Positions 37,781-46,401 of a DNA stretch of 64,000 nt are shown piece by piece. The position numbers and the translations under genes are program-made. The stretch lies in contig NZ_JBBORC010000001.1 of the NCBI RefSeq assembly GCF_038004425.1, positions 1,651,001-1,715,000 on the forward strand. Direction: 5' to 3'. The notes under the pieces were generated by a model. That model did no database searches, was not told the origin of the DNA, and was given only the letters and a program-made list of their open reading frames with translations. Source of the stretch: Solibacillus sp. FSL W7-1464 (GTDB taxonomy: Bacteria > Bacillota > Bacilli > Bacillales_A > Planococcaceae). Position 1 is the first letter of the stretch, and the number at the start of each line of letters is the position of its first letter.

Positions 37781-37908
37781 TTAATATTCTATAGAGAGAC
37801 GATACTTAATGCGTTCTCCGATTTCATGTTCTTCATCGTTCATCGCATCATATAAAGCATGCCTATCATATCGAGTAAGGTCATTGATATCTTTAGCTAT
37901 AAAACGTA

Positions 37909-37914
37909 CTGCAT
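37909..37914. repeat. Target-site duplication, left copy
   Basis: CTGCAT directly before the left IS end; same six bases at 40370-40375 after the right end. Confidence 0.85.
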
Positions 37915-38013
37915 TGTATTTGTTAAGCTAAAACTGAGCCACAAACGCAATTGAAATATGAGCCACTTTATATCAAAATAATCCTAACTGTTAAAAGTTA
38001 GGAGGATATAGAG

Positions 38014-39567
38014 GTGATCAGTTTGGAGAAAAAGCAATTGGTATTGATTGAGTACTACCAGCACAATACAAGTCAGCGTCAAATTGCAGAGAAGCTTAAT
38101 ATGTCACGAAATACTGTTAAGAAATATATCGAACAAGACTTAGCGGCAAGACAACAAGATACAAGGAATTTACCGATTACAGATAATTACGTTACGCCTC
38201 CGGCATATAAAAAGCGTAAGGGAAAAAAGAGAGCTTTAACAAATACGGTGATGAAGCGTATTCGCGAGATGATGAAACAGAATGAAAATAAGCGTGAAGT
38301 AAATATGCATAAGCAGCAATTAAAGATTATTGATATACATGACAAACTTTTAGATGAAGGGTTTAAAATCGGCTATACGACAGTTCGCAATTTCGTGAAT
38401 CGTGAGGAAAAGAAGCAAAAGGAAGTATTCATCCGCCAAGAGCCTAAAGTTGGTCGTGAAATTGAGTTTGATTGGGGAGAAGTAAAGTTATTTATCGATG
38501 GAAAACTAAGAAGTTTTTCAATGGCCGTATTTACTCTAGCCTATAGTAACGATCGCTTTGCGCGACTCTACGAATCAGAAACAATGGTTTGTGTACAGGA
38601 TGCACACGTAAAATGTATCGAAGCTTTAGGCTTTGTGCCACACGTTTTTACATACGATAATATGCGTACAGTTGTCAAAAACTTTATCGGTTATGATCGT
38701 TTTATTACCGACGGTATGAAAAGTTTATCCTTGCATTATCATTTTCAAATACGACTTTGTCAGCCTCGTAAAGGCAATGAAAAAGGCCATGTGGAGCGAA
38801 GTGTGGAATACATACGTCGCAAAGCATTTGCGCATCGAGATACGTTTGTTTCTTTAGAAGAGGCACAGGAGTATTTAGTTTCTATTATCGAAAAATTAAA
38901 TGGTCGCGTTCATTATTTGAAAGAGAAAACACATCATGAATTGATGTTGGAAGAAAAAGCTGAACGAGCTGGCAGTTTAACAGCGGCACCGTTCGACCCT
39001 GCAGAATTAGTGGAGCTACGTGTGGATAAATATAGTACGGTTACCTACCGTCACAATCGCTACTCTGTACCCGAGGGGCATGTAGGAGAATACATTAAGT
39101 TAAAAGCTCGTGCAGAGGAAGTGCTTCTATTTAGCGAAGGTGAATGCATCGCGAAGCATAAACGAAGCTGGCAAGTTCATGCCTGGGTGATGAATATCTA
39201 CCACTATTTAAACACCTTGGAAAAGAAAAAAGGTGCCTTAGCCCAAAGTGAATGTTTGAGCCAAGCACCAAAAGATATAAAAAATATCTACCACCGCTAT
39301 TATATCGGAAATGAAAAAGATTTTCTAGAACTACTTGTTTATGTCAAAGAACGAGATTGCCTAACAAGAGTACTAGAAGTCATTACTGAACTAGAAAAGA
39401 ACCCTTTGGTTCATCTAACAACGGAAAAAATCATTTTCTTAGCAGAACAGTCAGCTGAAGTACGTACTGTTTTAACTGGCCAAGATGATGTCACCAGTCA
39501 ATCTTTAGATAATTTATCTTCATTAGCAGCATTATTTCATTCTAAAGGAACAGGAGTGGTTCATTAA
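38014..39567 (+). CDS. istA: IS21-family transposase
   Basis: 517 residues. N-terminal helix-turn-helix (NTSQRQIAEKLNMSRNTVKKYI), then a DDE catalytic core with the first Asp in EIEFDWGEVKLFIDG, the second in FTYDNMRTVVK and the Glu in NEKGHVERSVEYIRRKAF. GTG at 38014 has AGGAGG upstream; TTG at 38023 is an alternative. The stop overlaps the istB start (TTAATGG). Confidence 0.94.
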   Translation: MISLEKKQLVLIEYYQHNTSQRQIAEKLNMSRNTVKKYIEQDLAARQQDTRNLPITDNYVTPPAYKKRKGKKRALTNTVMKRIREMMKQNENKREVNMHKQQLKIIDIHDKLLDEGFKIGYTTVRNFVNREEKKQKEVFIRQEPKVGREIEFDWGEVKLFIDGKLRSFSMAVFTLAYSNDRFARLYESETMVCVQDAHVKCIEALGFVPHVFTYDNMRTVVKNFIGYDRFITDGMKSLSLHYHFQIRLCQPRKGNEKGHVERSVEYIRRKAFAHRDTFVSLEEAQEYLVSIIEKLNGRVHYLKEKTHHELMLEEKAERAGSLTAAPFDPAELVELRVDKYSTVTYRHNRYSVPEGHVGEYIKLKARAEEVLLFSEGECIAKHKRSWQVHAWVMNIYHYLNTLEKKKGALAQSECLSQAPKDIKNIYHRYYIGNEKDFLELLVYVKERDCLTRVLEVITELEKNPLVHLTTEKIIFLAEQSAEVRTVLTGQDDVTSQSLDNLSSLAALFHSKGTGVVH

Positions 39568-40319
39568 TGGACAAGCAAAAAGAGATGATTGAAATGTGTA
39601 AAGAATTACGTTTACCAAGTATTCGTTCTTTACTTGAACAAGAAGTATTATTTGAACAACATACAACCCCGGCTGACTTTCTCTATTTCGCTTTAAAACA
39701 GGAAATGGAGGACCGATACGTGCGAGCAAAAGCTAATCGAATTCGATTAGCCAACTTCCCAGAGAAAAAGCTATTAGAGGAATTAGATGTAGAGGCACTG
39801 CCGCAAAATGCGGCGGTTCGCCTTCCTCATTTGAAGGAACTAAAGTTTATACAGGAGAAGCAAAATGTATTATTAATTGGCTCACCTGGTACCGGTAAAA
39901 CCCATCTTGCGATTGGATTAGGCATTGAAGCCTGTTTAGCGGGCTATAAAGTGTATTTCACAAGTGTAGCATCACTTGTGAATCAATTAAAGGAAAGCCG
40001 TTCTGCGAGAACATTGCGCTCCTTTGAACTAAAATTTGAGAAGTATGATTTAGTCATCATCGATGAACTCGGGTACATTTCATTCGATAAAGAAGGAGCA
40101 GAACTTCTGTTCACGCACTTATCGTTACGTGCCGGTCGAGCAGCGACAATTATAACAAGTAATCTAACGTTTGAACGCTGGGAAGAAGTATTCCACGATC
40201 CAGTATTAACATCAGCTTTAACCGATCGACTCACGCATCGAGCGCACATCATCAACATGATTGGTGGCTCCTATCGAATTTTAGAAACGAAAGAATGGAT
40301 CGAACAGAGCAATTTTTAG
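39567..40319 (+). CDS. istB: IS21-family helper ATPase
   Basis: 250-residue AAA+ ATPase that assists IstA. Walker A GSPGTGKTHLAIGLG, Walker B LVIIDELGYI, then sensor ITSNLTFERWEEVF and an arginine-bearing TDRLTHRAHI. Starts on the last base of the istA stop, so it is translationally coupled. Confidence 0.95.
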   Translation: MDKQKEMIEMCKELRLPSIRSLLEQEVLFEQHTTPADFLYFALKQEMEDRYVRAKANRIRLANFPEKKLLEELDVEALPQNAAVRLPHLKELKFIQEKQNVLLIGSPGTGKTHLAIGLGIEACLAGYKVYFTSVASLVNQLKESRSARTLRSFELKFEKYDLVIIDELGYISFDKEGAELLFTHLSLRAGRAATIITSNLTFERWEEVFHDPVLTSALTDRLTHRAHIINMIGGSYRILETKEWIEQSNF

Positions 40320-40369
40320 TGGCTCATATTTTAATTAACAATTGGCTCATATTTAACTTGCGAAATACA

Positions 40370-40375
40370 CTGCAT
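40370..40375. repeat. Target-site duplication, right copy
   Basis: CTGCAT directly after the right IS end. Confidence 0.85.
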
Positions 40376-40983
40376 GGAGAACCTGATATAAATCAGCAAC
40401 TTGTTCTTCTGTAAGTGAACCTTTATCATCATAAGTTAAGAAATACCTATCTACCTCGGACAGTTTAGAATACAATTCCGGATGGGCGGACTCAGTACGG
40501 AGTCTAAAAAAAAGGTTTTCCGATGCGGTATTAAATAATCTTGAAAGTCTAAAGATTTCATTTTTGTTTTCTTCAGTTATAGGCTGAGAAAAATCAAACA
40601 TTAATAGCTGCTCTGCCGCATCTTCCCATAAATAGAGGTCGCTTCTATAATGATTACCAATTTGTTCTTCCAGGGTACTTACTTTTTCCTCTAATTGATT
40701 TGCTTTAATTTTTGTTGTGAGGTTAAACAAAACAACTGTTAAAAAAGCTATTACTATTACAAATACAATTACATACTTCAACCATTTCACTTTATCACAC
40801 TCCACTATTTATACATCAACCACAATTTTTAAACCTCTATAACCATAAATAAAGGTGTTATATTACTATTTTAGCATAAATAACCAAATATAATTCAAAG
40901 TGACATAGGAGACAGGTAAAATTTAAGTTAAAATCTAGTAAGTTTCTTTAATGTAAAATAGTGAAAAATTTAGGGGGTAGAGA

Positions 40984-41157
40984 TTGAAAAAGTTACTTGG
41001 TTTAATATTAGGAACAGTTGCAGGTTGGCTAATATGGGGATATTTTACGGATGACTTTTCAGGGGAAAGATTGTTCATGTTTTTAATGGGAATCAATATG
41101 GGGTATATAATCGGTAGAATTGCCCCAAAACGAAAAAAGGTTGATTTAGGAACTTGA
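40984..41157 (+). CDS. Short two-segment membrane protein (57 residues)
   Basis: TTG start at 40984, seven bases after AGGGGG. The product MKKLLGLILGTVAGWLIWGY...GINMGYIIGRIAPKRKK has two hydrophobic segments around a short acidic loop (TDDFSGE) and a basic tail. A hairpin terminator follows at 41189. Good ribosome binding site, plausible topology and its own terminator support a real small gene. Confidence 0.65.
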   Translation: MKKLLGLILGTVAGWLIWGYFTDDFSGERLFMFLMGINMGYIIGRIAPKRKKVDLGT

Positions 41158-41188
41158 TGGTTGCTTATTTTCATAAGTATTTTAATAA

Positions 41189-41229
41189 TGGGGGCGTGAT
41201 TCTTAATTAAGAATTAGCGCCCTTTTATT
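41189..41229 (+). terminator. Terminator after the 57-residue gene
   Basis: GGGGGCG and CGCCC arms with an inner TTCTTAATTAAGAA palindrome, then TTTTATTATT. Confidence 0.75.
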
Positions 41230-41389
41230 ATTGTGGAGCCCCATTATATAGGAGATATGATATGAATGCATTGGTTTTAGTAGAGGACAAAGTAGCGGTT
41301 TAATAAAATTCTATTGACTATATAAATAGCATATCTAACAATAACCTTTATGCAGAAACTGAAACGCAGGACTAAAGGTGGAACGAAAA

Positions 41390-43624
41390 GTGAAAAGAGT
41401 GGAAAGAAGACAGCAGCAAAAATTAAACGGGCGGATATGGCGTAAGGTTAAAGATAAAAAAATAATGATGAAAGTTATAGTAGGAGCGTCAGTATTTTTA
41501 TTGTGCTGTTTGCTCGTAGTTAATATTTTCATTTGGAAAAGCGATGTCAGTAAACTAGAAGAACCTACGCCGCAGCCAACGATTATTTATGATCAACATG
41601 GTGAGATAGCCAGTAAAGTAACAGGTTCGAAAATAGATGGCGTCAAAATAGAACAGATTCCGGAACATCTGATTCAGGCTGTAATTGCAACCGAAGACCA
41701 GAAGTTTTATAAGCATAGTGGGATTAATGTGATAGGAATTGTACGTGCATTGACTCAAAACACGATGAGTGGAGAAATTGTTGCCGGGGGAAGTACGATT
41801 ACACAGCAGTTGGCTAAAAACGTCTTTCTATCACAAGAGCGTACCTATACGAGGAAGATTAAAGAACTGATTTTGACGAAAAAAATTGAACGAACATACG
41901 ATAAAGACGAAATTATGGAACGTTATTTAAACCAGATCTATTTTGGTGAAGGAGCCTGGGGCGTGCAGCGTGCTTCCCAAACGTATTTCGGCAAAGATGT
42001 CAGTGAAGTAACATTAGGTGAGTCGGCTATGCTTGCGGGGTTGATTAAAGCGCCTTCTGTTTTGTCACCATTAAAAGACATGAATAAATCAGTTCAGCGG
42101 AGAGACCTTGTTCTATCATTGATGGAAAAGGAAGGTTACATTACTCAAAACGATTTGAAAAAAGCTAAAGAACAGCCGATCGTATTAGAAGGTAGAAAGA
42201 TTGATGAGTATAAGGGGAAATATCCTTATTATGTCGACCATATTATTGACGAAGCGATCAAACAATACGGGCTGACGGAAAATGAGGTTCTTTCGGGCGG
42301 ACTTCATATTTATACAGAACTGAATCCTGCAATACAAAATGCAGTTGAACAGGTATATAAGGATAATGAACTATTTCCTGAAGGGCAATCTGATCAGCTA
42401 GTCCAAAGTGGGGCGATCTTGATCAATCCCTCAACTGGAGGAATTAGTGCACTTGTTGGAGGTAGGGGAGAACATACTTTTAGAGGGTTTAATCGAGCTA
42501 CTCAATTAAAACGTCAACCAGCATCCGCTATGAAACCATTGGCGGCATATACTCCTGCTCTGGAACAAGGCTATGAAATGTATGATAAATTACCAGATTC
42601 ACCGATTAATATTGACGGGTACCAGCCAATGAACTATGACAAACGATTCCATGGGGAAGTCACAATGTATGAAGCATTGGTGAATTCATACAATATCCCA
42701 CCGGTATGGCTATTAAATAAAATGGGGTTGAAATCCGGTATAAATGCAGTGGAGCGTTTTGGCATTGAATTGAAAGAAGAGGATCATAATTTAGGTTTAG
42801 CACTTGGTGGTTTAACTGAAGGGGTTTCTCCTTTACAAATGGCTCAGGCGTTTTCAACATTTCCTAATGATGGTGTGATGGTAGAAGCACACGCCATTCA
42901 AAAAATTGAAGATGCAGATGGCAAGATCATTGCTAAGTGGGAGCATAATGAGACGAGCGTGACAAAGCCCCTAGTCGCTCAAGAAATAACATATATGCTT
43001 AAAGGTGTTGTCGAAGAAGGTTCAGCGAAAAATGCTCAAATAGAAGGATGGGAAGTAGCCGGCAAAACGGGCACATCAGAGCTTCCTTTTTCGAATTCCG
43101 GTGGTGCAAAGGATCACTGGTTTGTTGGATATACGCCAGAAATAGTGGGCGCAATTTGGATGGGCTATGATCAAACAGATGAAAATCATTATTTGTCAGG
43201 AACCGGCGGAATGACTGCCACAAAGGTTTTCAACGAAATTTTGACTGAATCGATTACTGAGTTTAACCAAAAAGAATTTGGCTTATCTCTACTAGGCAAA
43301 CAGCTAAGGGAACAGGCGAAGAAAGAGGAAGAACAGAGGAAGAAAGAAAAAGTGAAAGAAAAGAAACAGGTGAAGGAGGAGAAGGAAAAAGAGAAGAAAG
43401 AGAGGGATAAAGAAAAGGAGAAGAAAGAGAAAGATAAAGAGAAGAAAGATAAAGATAAAGAGAAAAAAGAGATAGATAAAGAGAAAAAAGAGATAGATAA
43501 AGAGAAGAAGGAAAAGGAAAAAGAGAAGAAAGAGAGGGATAAAGAAAAGGAGAAGAAAGAGAAAGAAAAAGAGAAAGAAAAAGAGAAAGAAAAAGAGAAA
43601 GAAAATGAGAAAGAAAAGGAGTGA
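41390..43624 (+). CDS. Class A penicillin-binding protein with long Lys/Glu tail
   Basis: Bifunctional peptidoglycan synthase of about 744 residues. Basic cytoplasmic N-terminus, one membrane segment (about 30-50), then the GT51 glycosyltransferase domain (EDQKFYKHSGIN, GGSTITQQLAKN, KIKELILTKKIE, YLNQIYFGEGAWG). The transpeptidase domain follows, with SxxK in QPASAMKP, SxN in NSYNIP and KTG in AGKTGTSE. The last 105 residues are almost only Lys, Glu, Asp and Arg. GTG at 41390 is favoured by AAAGGTGG at proper distance; GTG at 41378 is possible. Monocistronic. Confidence 0.93.
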   Translation: MKRVERRQQQKLNGRIWRKVKDKKIMMKVIVGASVFLLCCLLVVNIFIWKSDVSKLEEPTPQPTIIYDQHGEIASKVTGSKIDGVKIEQIPEHLIQAVIATEDQKFYKHSGINVIGIVRALTQNTMSGEIVAGGSTITQQLAKNVFLSQERTYTRKIKELILTKKIERTYDKDEIMERYLNQIYFGEGAWGVQRASQTYFGKDVSEVTLGESAMLAGLIKAPSVLSPLKDMNKSVQRRDLVLSLMEKEGYITQNDLKKAKEQPIVLEGRKIDEYKGKYPYYVDHIIDEAIKQYGLTENEVLSGGLHIYTELNPAIQNAVEQVYKDNELFPEGQSDQLVQSGAILINPSTGGISALVGGRGEHTFRGFNRATQLKRQPASAMKPLAAYTPALEQGYEMYDKLPDSPINIDGYQPMNYDKRFHGEVTMYEALVNSYNIPPVWLLNKMGLKSGINAVERFGIELKEEDHNLGLALGGLTEGVSPLQMAQAFSTFPNDGVMVEAHAIQKIEDADGKIIAKWEHNETSVTKPLVAQEITYMLKGVVEEGSAKNAQIEGWEVAGKTGTSELPFSNSGGAKDHWFVGYTPEIVGAIWMGYDQTDENHYLSGTGGMTATKVFNEILTESITEFNQKEFGLSLLGKQLREQAKKEEEQRKKEKVKEKKQVKEEKEKEKKERDKEKEKKEKDKEKKDKDKEKKEIDKEKKEIDKEKKEKEKEKKERDKEKEKKEKEKEKEKEKEKEKENEKEKE
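43318..43621 (+). repeat. Polypurine tract encoding the Lys/Glu tail
   Basis: About 300 bp that are almost all A and G on the + strand, built from imperfect units such as GAGAAAGAAAAA. Homopurine/homopyrimidine DNA of this length is prone to slippage and to triplex formation. Confidence 0.85.
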
Positions 43625-43683
43625 TTTGGGATACAATAAGGTTATATTCTAACTGGTAGAGTGTGTATATGGAGGGGAATTAA

Positions 43684-43971
43684 ATGGGTAATTTTTTAGT
43701 CGTACTCATGATTTTTTTAATCGTTATTGCAAACATAATTGGCTTTATAGTTTTCAAAAGAGAGAGAAGTCTGTACTCTGCAGCATTAATAATATTACTG
43801 CTGGCAGGTGTATTTGGGGGGCTAGGAATTGCGTTATCATTATTTATTAATGATGCCTTTGCCATATTTTACGGATTAAACCTTGCCGGCTATTTACTGA
43901 TAAATAGCATTATTGTATTTCTTATTGCCATTTTGGTTACTGTAATTAAAAAATTTAACCGTATCTTTTAA
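43684..43971 (+). CDS. Small three-segment membrane protein
   Basis: 95 residues, three hydrophobic segments with a basic loop (FKRERS) after the first. TGGAGGGG precedes the ATG. Lies 59 bp behind the PBP gene in the same direction. Not recognised. Confidence 0.68.
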   Translation: MGNFLVVLMIFLIVIANIIGFIVFKRERSLYSAALIILLLAGVFGGLGIALSLFINDAFAIFYGLNLAGYLLINSIIVFLIAILVTVIKKFNRIF

Positions 43972-43975
43972 ATAT

Positions 43976-44010
43976 AAAGGCAACCTTCGTATAATGAAGA
44001 TTGCCTCAAA
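43976..44010. terminator. Terminator between convergent genes
   Basis: AAAGGCAACCTTC / GAAGATTGCCT stem with one mismatch, between the membrane-protein gene and the DUF606 pair. Confidence 0.65.
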
Positions 44011-44036
44011 TTCTTTAACTCCTAAATCGCACTCTC

Positions 44037-44495
44037 TTATGTATTTTCTTTAGTGCGTTTGTTCCCTTTATAGATAAAATAGAGGGAGATAAACATAAAG
44101 AGTAAAGCGAATGTCCGTTTAACATCGATTTCTATGACTAAACTATTGAACCACCCAAAATGATCAATAATCACTCCGATTACTAATTGACCAGCTATAC
44201 CGGCAATACTCGTTGCAATCACTCCAATTCGTGGAACGGCCATAACTGTCAACAGTAAATACATCGTACCTAAAAATGCTGCACTTAATTGCCATTTTGG
44301 CGCCTCTAAAATTCCAAGCAGATTCCCGTTGCCAAAAAATAAAATAAATATCGTCAAAAACATTGTCCCGGTAAGGAAGGTTAAAAATGTTGTTTCAATT
44401 GTTCCGGCTTTTTGACTAAATGTACCATTGATAGATGACTGTGCACTTAATGTGATACCGCCGATCAACGTGAATAGAATCATAAATAATCCCAT
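44037..44495 (-). CDS. DUF606 (YdcZ-like) transporter, second subunit
   Basis: About 152 residues with five hydrophobic segments, member of the DUF606 branch of the drug/metabolite transporter superfamily. Shares with its neighbour the blocks LEAPKW, GVIAT-type glycine-rich segment and DHFGW. ATG at 44495 is placed well behind AGGAGG; ATG at 44501 is too close. Paralogous pairs of this type probably work as dimers. Substrate unknown. Confidence 0.85.
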   Translation of the reverse strand: MGLFMILFTLIGGITLSAQSSINGTFSQKAGTIETTFLTFLTGTMFLTIFILFFGNGNLLGILEAPKWQLSAAFLGTMYLLLTVMAVPRIGVIATSIAGIAGQLVIGVIIDHFGWFNSLVIEIDVKRTFALLFMFISLYFIYKGNKRTKENT

Positions 44496-44506
44496 GGCCA
44501 TACCTC

Positions 44507-44935
44507 CTAGTTTATTAATATAAGTGCAATGATCATTGAAATAACCGCATATATTTTTTCTTTATTAATCTTATTTTTCTTACTACCTAACCATCCGAAA
44601 TGCTCAATCGTCATACTCATCATCAATTGCCCGATGATGACAGCAACCATGGTAATACCAACACCGACGAATGGGACACTTACAACGATGGAAGTTAAAT
44701 AAACAACTCCCAAGAGCCCTCCAAGCAATGCCCATTTAGGTGCCTCCAATGTATAGGAAATCCTGCCTTTTCCAAAAAAGAGCCACAAAAGCCCCATGAT
44801 GATTGAGCCCATAAAGAAGTTATAAAAGCTTGTTTCGATTTGTCCGATTGTTTTTCCTAGTTCAGCGTAGATTGCGCCTTCAAAGCTAAGTGCTGCACCA
44901 GCTAAAAAAGCAAATACATAAAATATAAAGCGCAT
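44507..44935 (-). CDS. DUF606 (YdcZ-like) transporter, first subunit
   Basis: 142 residues, five hydrophobic segments, clear paralogue of the following gene (shared LEAPKWALLGG versus LEAPKWQLSAA; EHFGWLGS versus DHFGWFNS). The promoter region carries an operator identical in layout to that of the arsR-type gene next to it, so the repressor controls the pair. AGAGGA precedes the ATG. Confidence 0.85.
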   Translation of the reverse strand: MRFIFYVFAFLAGAALSFEGAIYAELGKTIGQIETSFYNFFMGSIIMGLLWLFFGKGRISYTLEAPKWALLGGLLGVVYLTSIVVSVPFVGVGITMVAVIIGQLMMSMTIEHFGWLGSKKNKINKEKIYAVISMIIALILIN

Positions 44936-44959
44936 AGATGAAATCCTCTTTTCGGTATA

Positions 44960-44986
44960 ATTATATATCTAGATAAATCGATATAT
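44960..44986 (-). promoter_or_regulatory. Promoter/operator of the DUF606 pair
   Basis: Inverted repeat ATATATC-N10-GATATAT at 44963-44986, overlapping a TATAAT -10 at 44960-44965 on the minus strand. The same arrangement recurs at 45338-45361. No good -35 is visible. Confidence 0.8.
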
Positions 44987-45012
44987 GAGTTGGTAAAAAA
45001 ACAGAAATCCCA

Positions 45013-45327
45013 TTAGATATCTGTTTTAAAGTATTCAGCTAACTGATGAATAAATTCTTCATTACGTCTGTAATATGTCCATTGTCCATGGCGAATCGAC
45101 TCAAGTAAACCAGCTTTTTGCATCATATTTAAGTAGCTCGAAACCGTAGATTGAGAAATTTTGGCCTTTTCCTGAATATCCCCAACACATACTCCACCCT
45201 TATAACTTACCTCCTTTGGCAGGTGAGCGCCTTGCTTTGGGAAATGTTTCTCGGGTTCCTTTAACCACTCCAGGATATTGAGTCTTGTTTCATTCGATAA
45301 TGCTTTGAATACATCAATAGGTTCCAT
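45013..45327 (-). CDS. ArsR-family repressor
   Basis: 104-residue winged-helix protein (DVFKALSNETRLNILEWLKEPE, then ISQSTVSSYLNMMQKAGLLES and a wing RHGQWTYYRRNEE). The only Cys is in GGVCVGD just before the recognition helix; the CxCxxC metal site of ArsR proper is absent, so the ligand may not be a metal. It sits directly upstream of the DUF606 pair and shares its operator. No ribosome binding site is seen: the promoter predicts a leaderless transcript. Confidence 0.85.
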   Translation of the reverse strand: MEPIDVFKALSNETRLNILEWLKEPEKHFPKQGAHLPKEVSYKGGVCVGDIQEKAKISQSTVSSYLNMMQKAGLLESIRHGQWTYYRRNEEFIHQLAEYFKTDI

Positions 45328-45334
45328 GCGGGTA

Positions 45335-45364
45335 ATTATATATCTAGAATTCTCGATATGTCAA
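45335..45364 (-). promoter_or_regulatory. Promoter/operator of the arsR-type gene
   Basis: On the minus strand TTGACA (45359-45364), 18-bp spacer, TATAAT (45335-45340). The spacer is filled by ATATATC-N10-GATATGT (45338-45361), so repressor binding covers the whole promoter. The -10 ends 7 nt before the ATG. Confidence 0.85.
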
Positions 45365-45466
45365 GGTGAGGTATTGCTGTATTTCCCAGGAAAAGTAATT
45401 GATAATAAATAGGGAAAAGCTTGATTCTTTTGAGGAACCAAGTATTTTTGTAGTTAAAAGGGAAGT

Positions 45467-45499
45467 TGGGCTGCTGAAATCAAATTAATCAGAAGCCCA
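45467..45499 (-). terminator. Weak hairpin downstream of proC
   Basis: TGGGCT / AGCCCA arms around an AT-rich loop, then AACTTCCCTTTT on the minus strand. No real T-run. Confidence 0.35.
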
Positions 45500-45550
45500 T
45501 AGTGTCTAAAGTTACATCCTACTAATCAAATAAGTTTAACGAGTGTATGT

Positions 45551-46357
45551 TTATTCCCCGCGCGCCAGTTCTCTTGAGCGGTTTTCCGCACTCCTGACAC
45601 AGTTCACAATCGCTTCGTTAAAGGACATCGACTCAAGTGCTTTAATTCCGGCTTCTGTCGTTCCGCCTGGACTCGTTACTTTTCTGCGCAATATTGAAGG
45701 TTCCACGTTTCCTGATTTCAGCATTTCCGCTGAACCGGCAATTGTCTGTACCATCAGTTCCCGCACGACTTCTTTCGATAGCCCAAACTCAGCACCGGCC
45801 TGTTCAAATGCTTCAACCAAATAGTATAAATAGGCAGGGCCGCTTCCGGCAAGCGCTGTAACTGCATGAAGCTTTTCTTCTTCGACTTCAATGACGATGC
45901 CGATCGCTTCAAGCATTTGGATATAAAGCGAACGCTGCACGTCTGTTACATGTGGATTGAACGCAATACCGGATGCAGACATGCCGATTGTTGCAGAAGT
46001 GTTCGGCATGACACGAGCTATCGAACGGCTGCCAAGATACTGTTCAATTGTTTCAATCGTTACACCGGCGAGCACCGATATTATAGCCGTTTCTGCACCT
46101 AGATATGGGGCGATAATTTCCATTGCAGCACGTGCATCTTTCGGTTTCATTGCCAAAATGACGAGATCCGCGTCCTGCATCTGTGTATGGTCCTCCAACA
46201 GGTTGACATCATAGCTTTCGACCAAATCTTTAAGTCGTTCTTTATTGGACCGATTGGATATAAACAGGGCATGTGGATTGATGACATTCTTTTTGATCCA
46301 ACCGTGAATGAGCGCTTCTGCCATCGAACCTGCGCCGATAAAAATAATTTTTTGCAT
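45551..46357 (-). CDS. proC: Pyrroline-5-carboxylate reductase
   Basis: Last step of proline synthesis, NAD(P)H-dependent. 268 residues. N-terminal Rossmann motif FIGAGSMAEALIHGW, then VLAGVTIETIEQYLG and the signature region ARVMPNTSATIGMSASGI. The substrate-binding end is TALAGSGPAYLYYLVEAFEQAG and RRKVTSPGGTTEAGIKALE. GGAGGG precedes the ATG. A T-box leader controls it, so proline starvation should raise expression. Confidence 0.95.
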   Translation of the reverse strand: MQKIIFIGAGSMAEALIHGWIKKNVINPHALFISNRSNKERLKDLVESYDVNLLEDHTQMQDADLVILAMKPKDARAAMEIIAPYLGAETAIISVLAGVTIETIEQYLGSRSIARVMPNTSATIGMSASGIAFNPHVTDVQRSLYIQMLEAIGIVIEVEEEKLHAVTALAGSGPAYLYYLVEAFEQAGAEFGLSKEVVRELMVQTIAGSAEMLKSGNVEPSILRRKVTSPGGTTEAGIKALESMSFNEAIVNCVRSAENRSRELARGE

Positions 46358-46401
46358 AGTGTATCCCTCCGTTTTTTAAATCCGATTCCTTAATGGAACA
46401 T

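Larger units (their letters stand above)
37915..40369 (+). mobile_element. IS21-family insertion sequence, complete
   Basis: 2455 bp. Imperfect terminal repeats start TGTATTT at the left and end AAATACA at the right. Each end carries two copies of a TGAGCCA-containing repeat (37935 and 37959 at left; 40321 and 40344 at right, inverted), the multi-site ends typical of IS21. It encodes istA and istB with overlapping stop and start, both intact, so it is probably active or recent. Flanked by a 6-bp direct repeat. Confidence 0.93.
37781..40790 (-). pseudogene. Membrane-protein gene split by the IS21 element
   Basis: The 5' part (40790 down to 40370) encodes one membrane segment, a coiled-coil-like stretch (ANQLEEKVSTLEEQIG) and ends in QVLHAV. 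The 3' part (37914 down to 37781) continues in frame with AVRFIAKDINDLTRYDRH through ERIKYRLSIEY and a stop. Removing the element and one copy of the 6-bp target repeat rejoins the frame exactly. Start GTG at 40790 has GGAG upstream. The current 5' fragment ends 5 codons into the insertion. Family not recognised. Confidence 0.85.

Noticed and set aside
41262-41303. 13-codon frame with ribosome binding site (MNALVLVEDKVAV)
   Set aside because: Too short to support; could be a gene remnant or a leader peptide but nothing links it to the PBP gene.
43304-43636. Antisense Phe/Leu-rich frame over the Lys/Glu tail
   Set aside because: Mirror of the polypurine tract; not a membrane protein gene.
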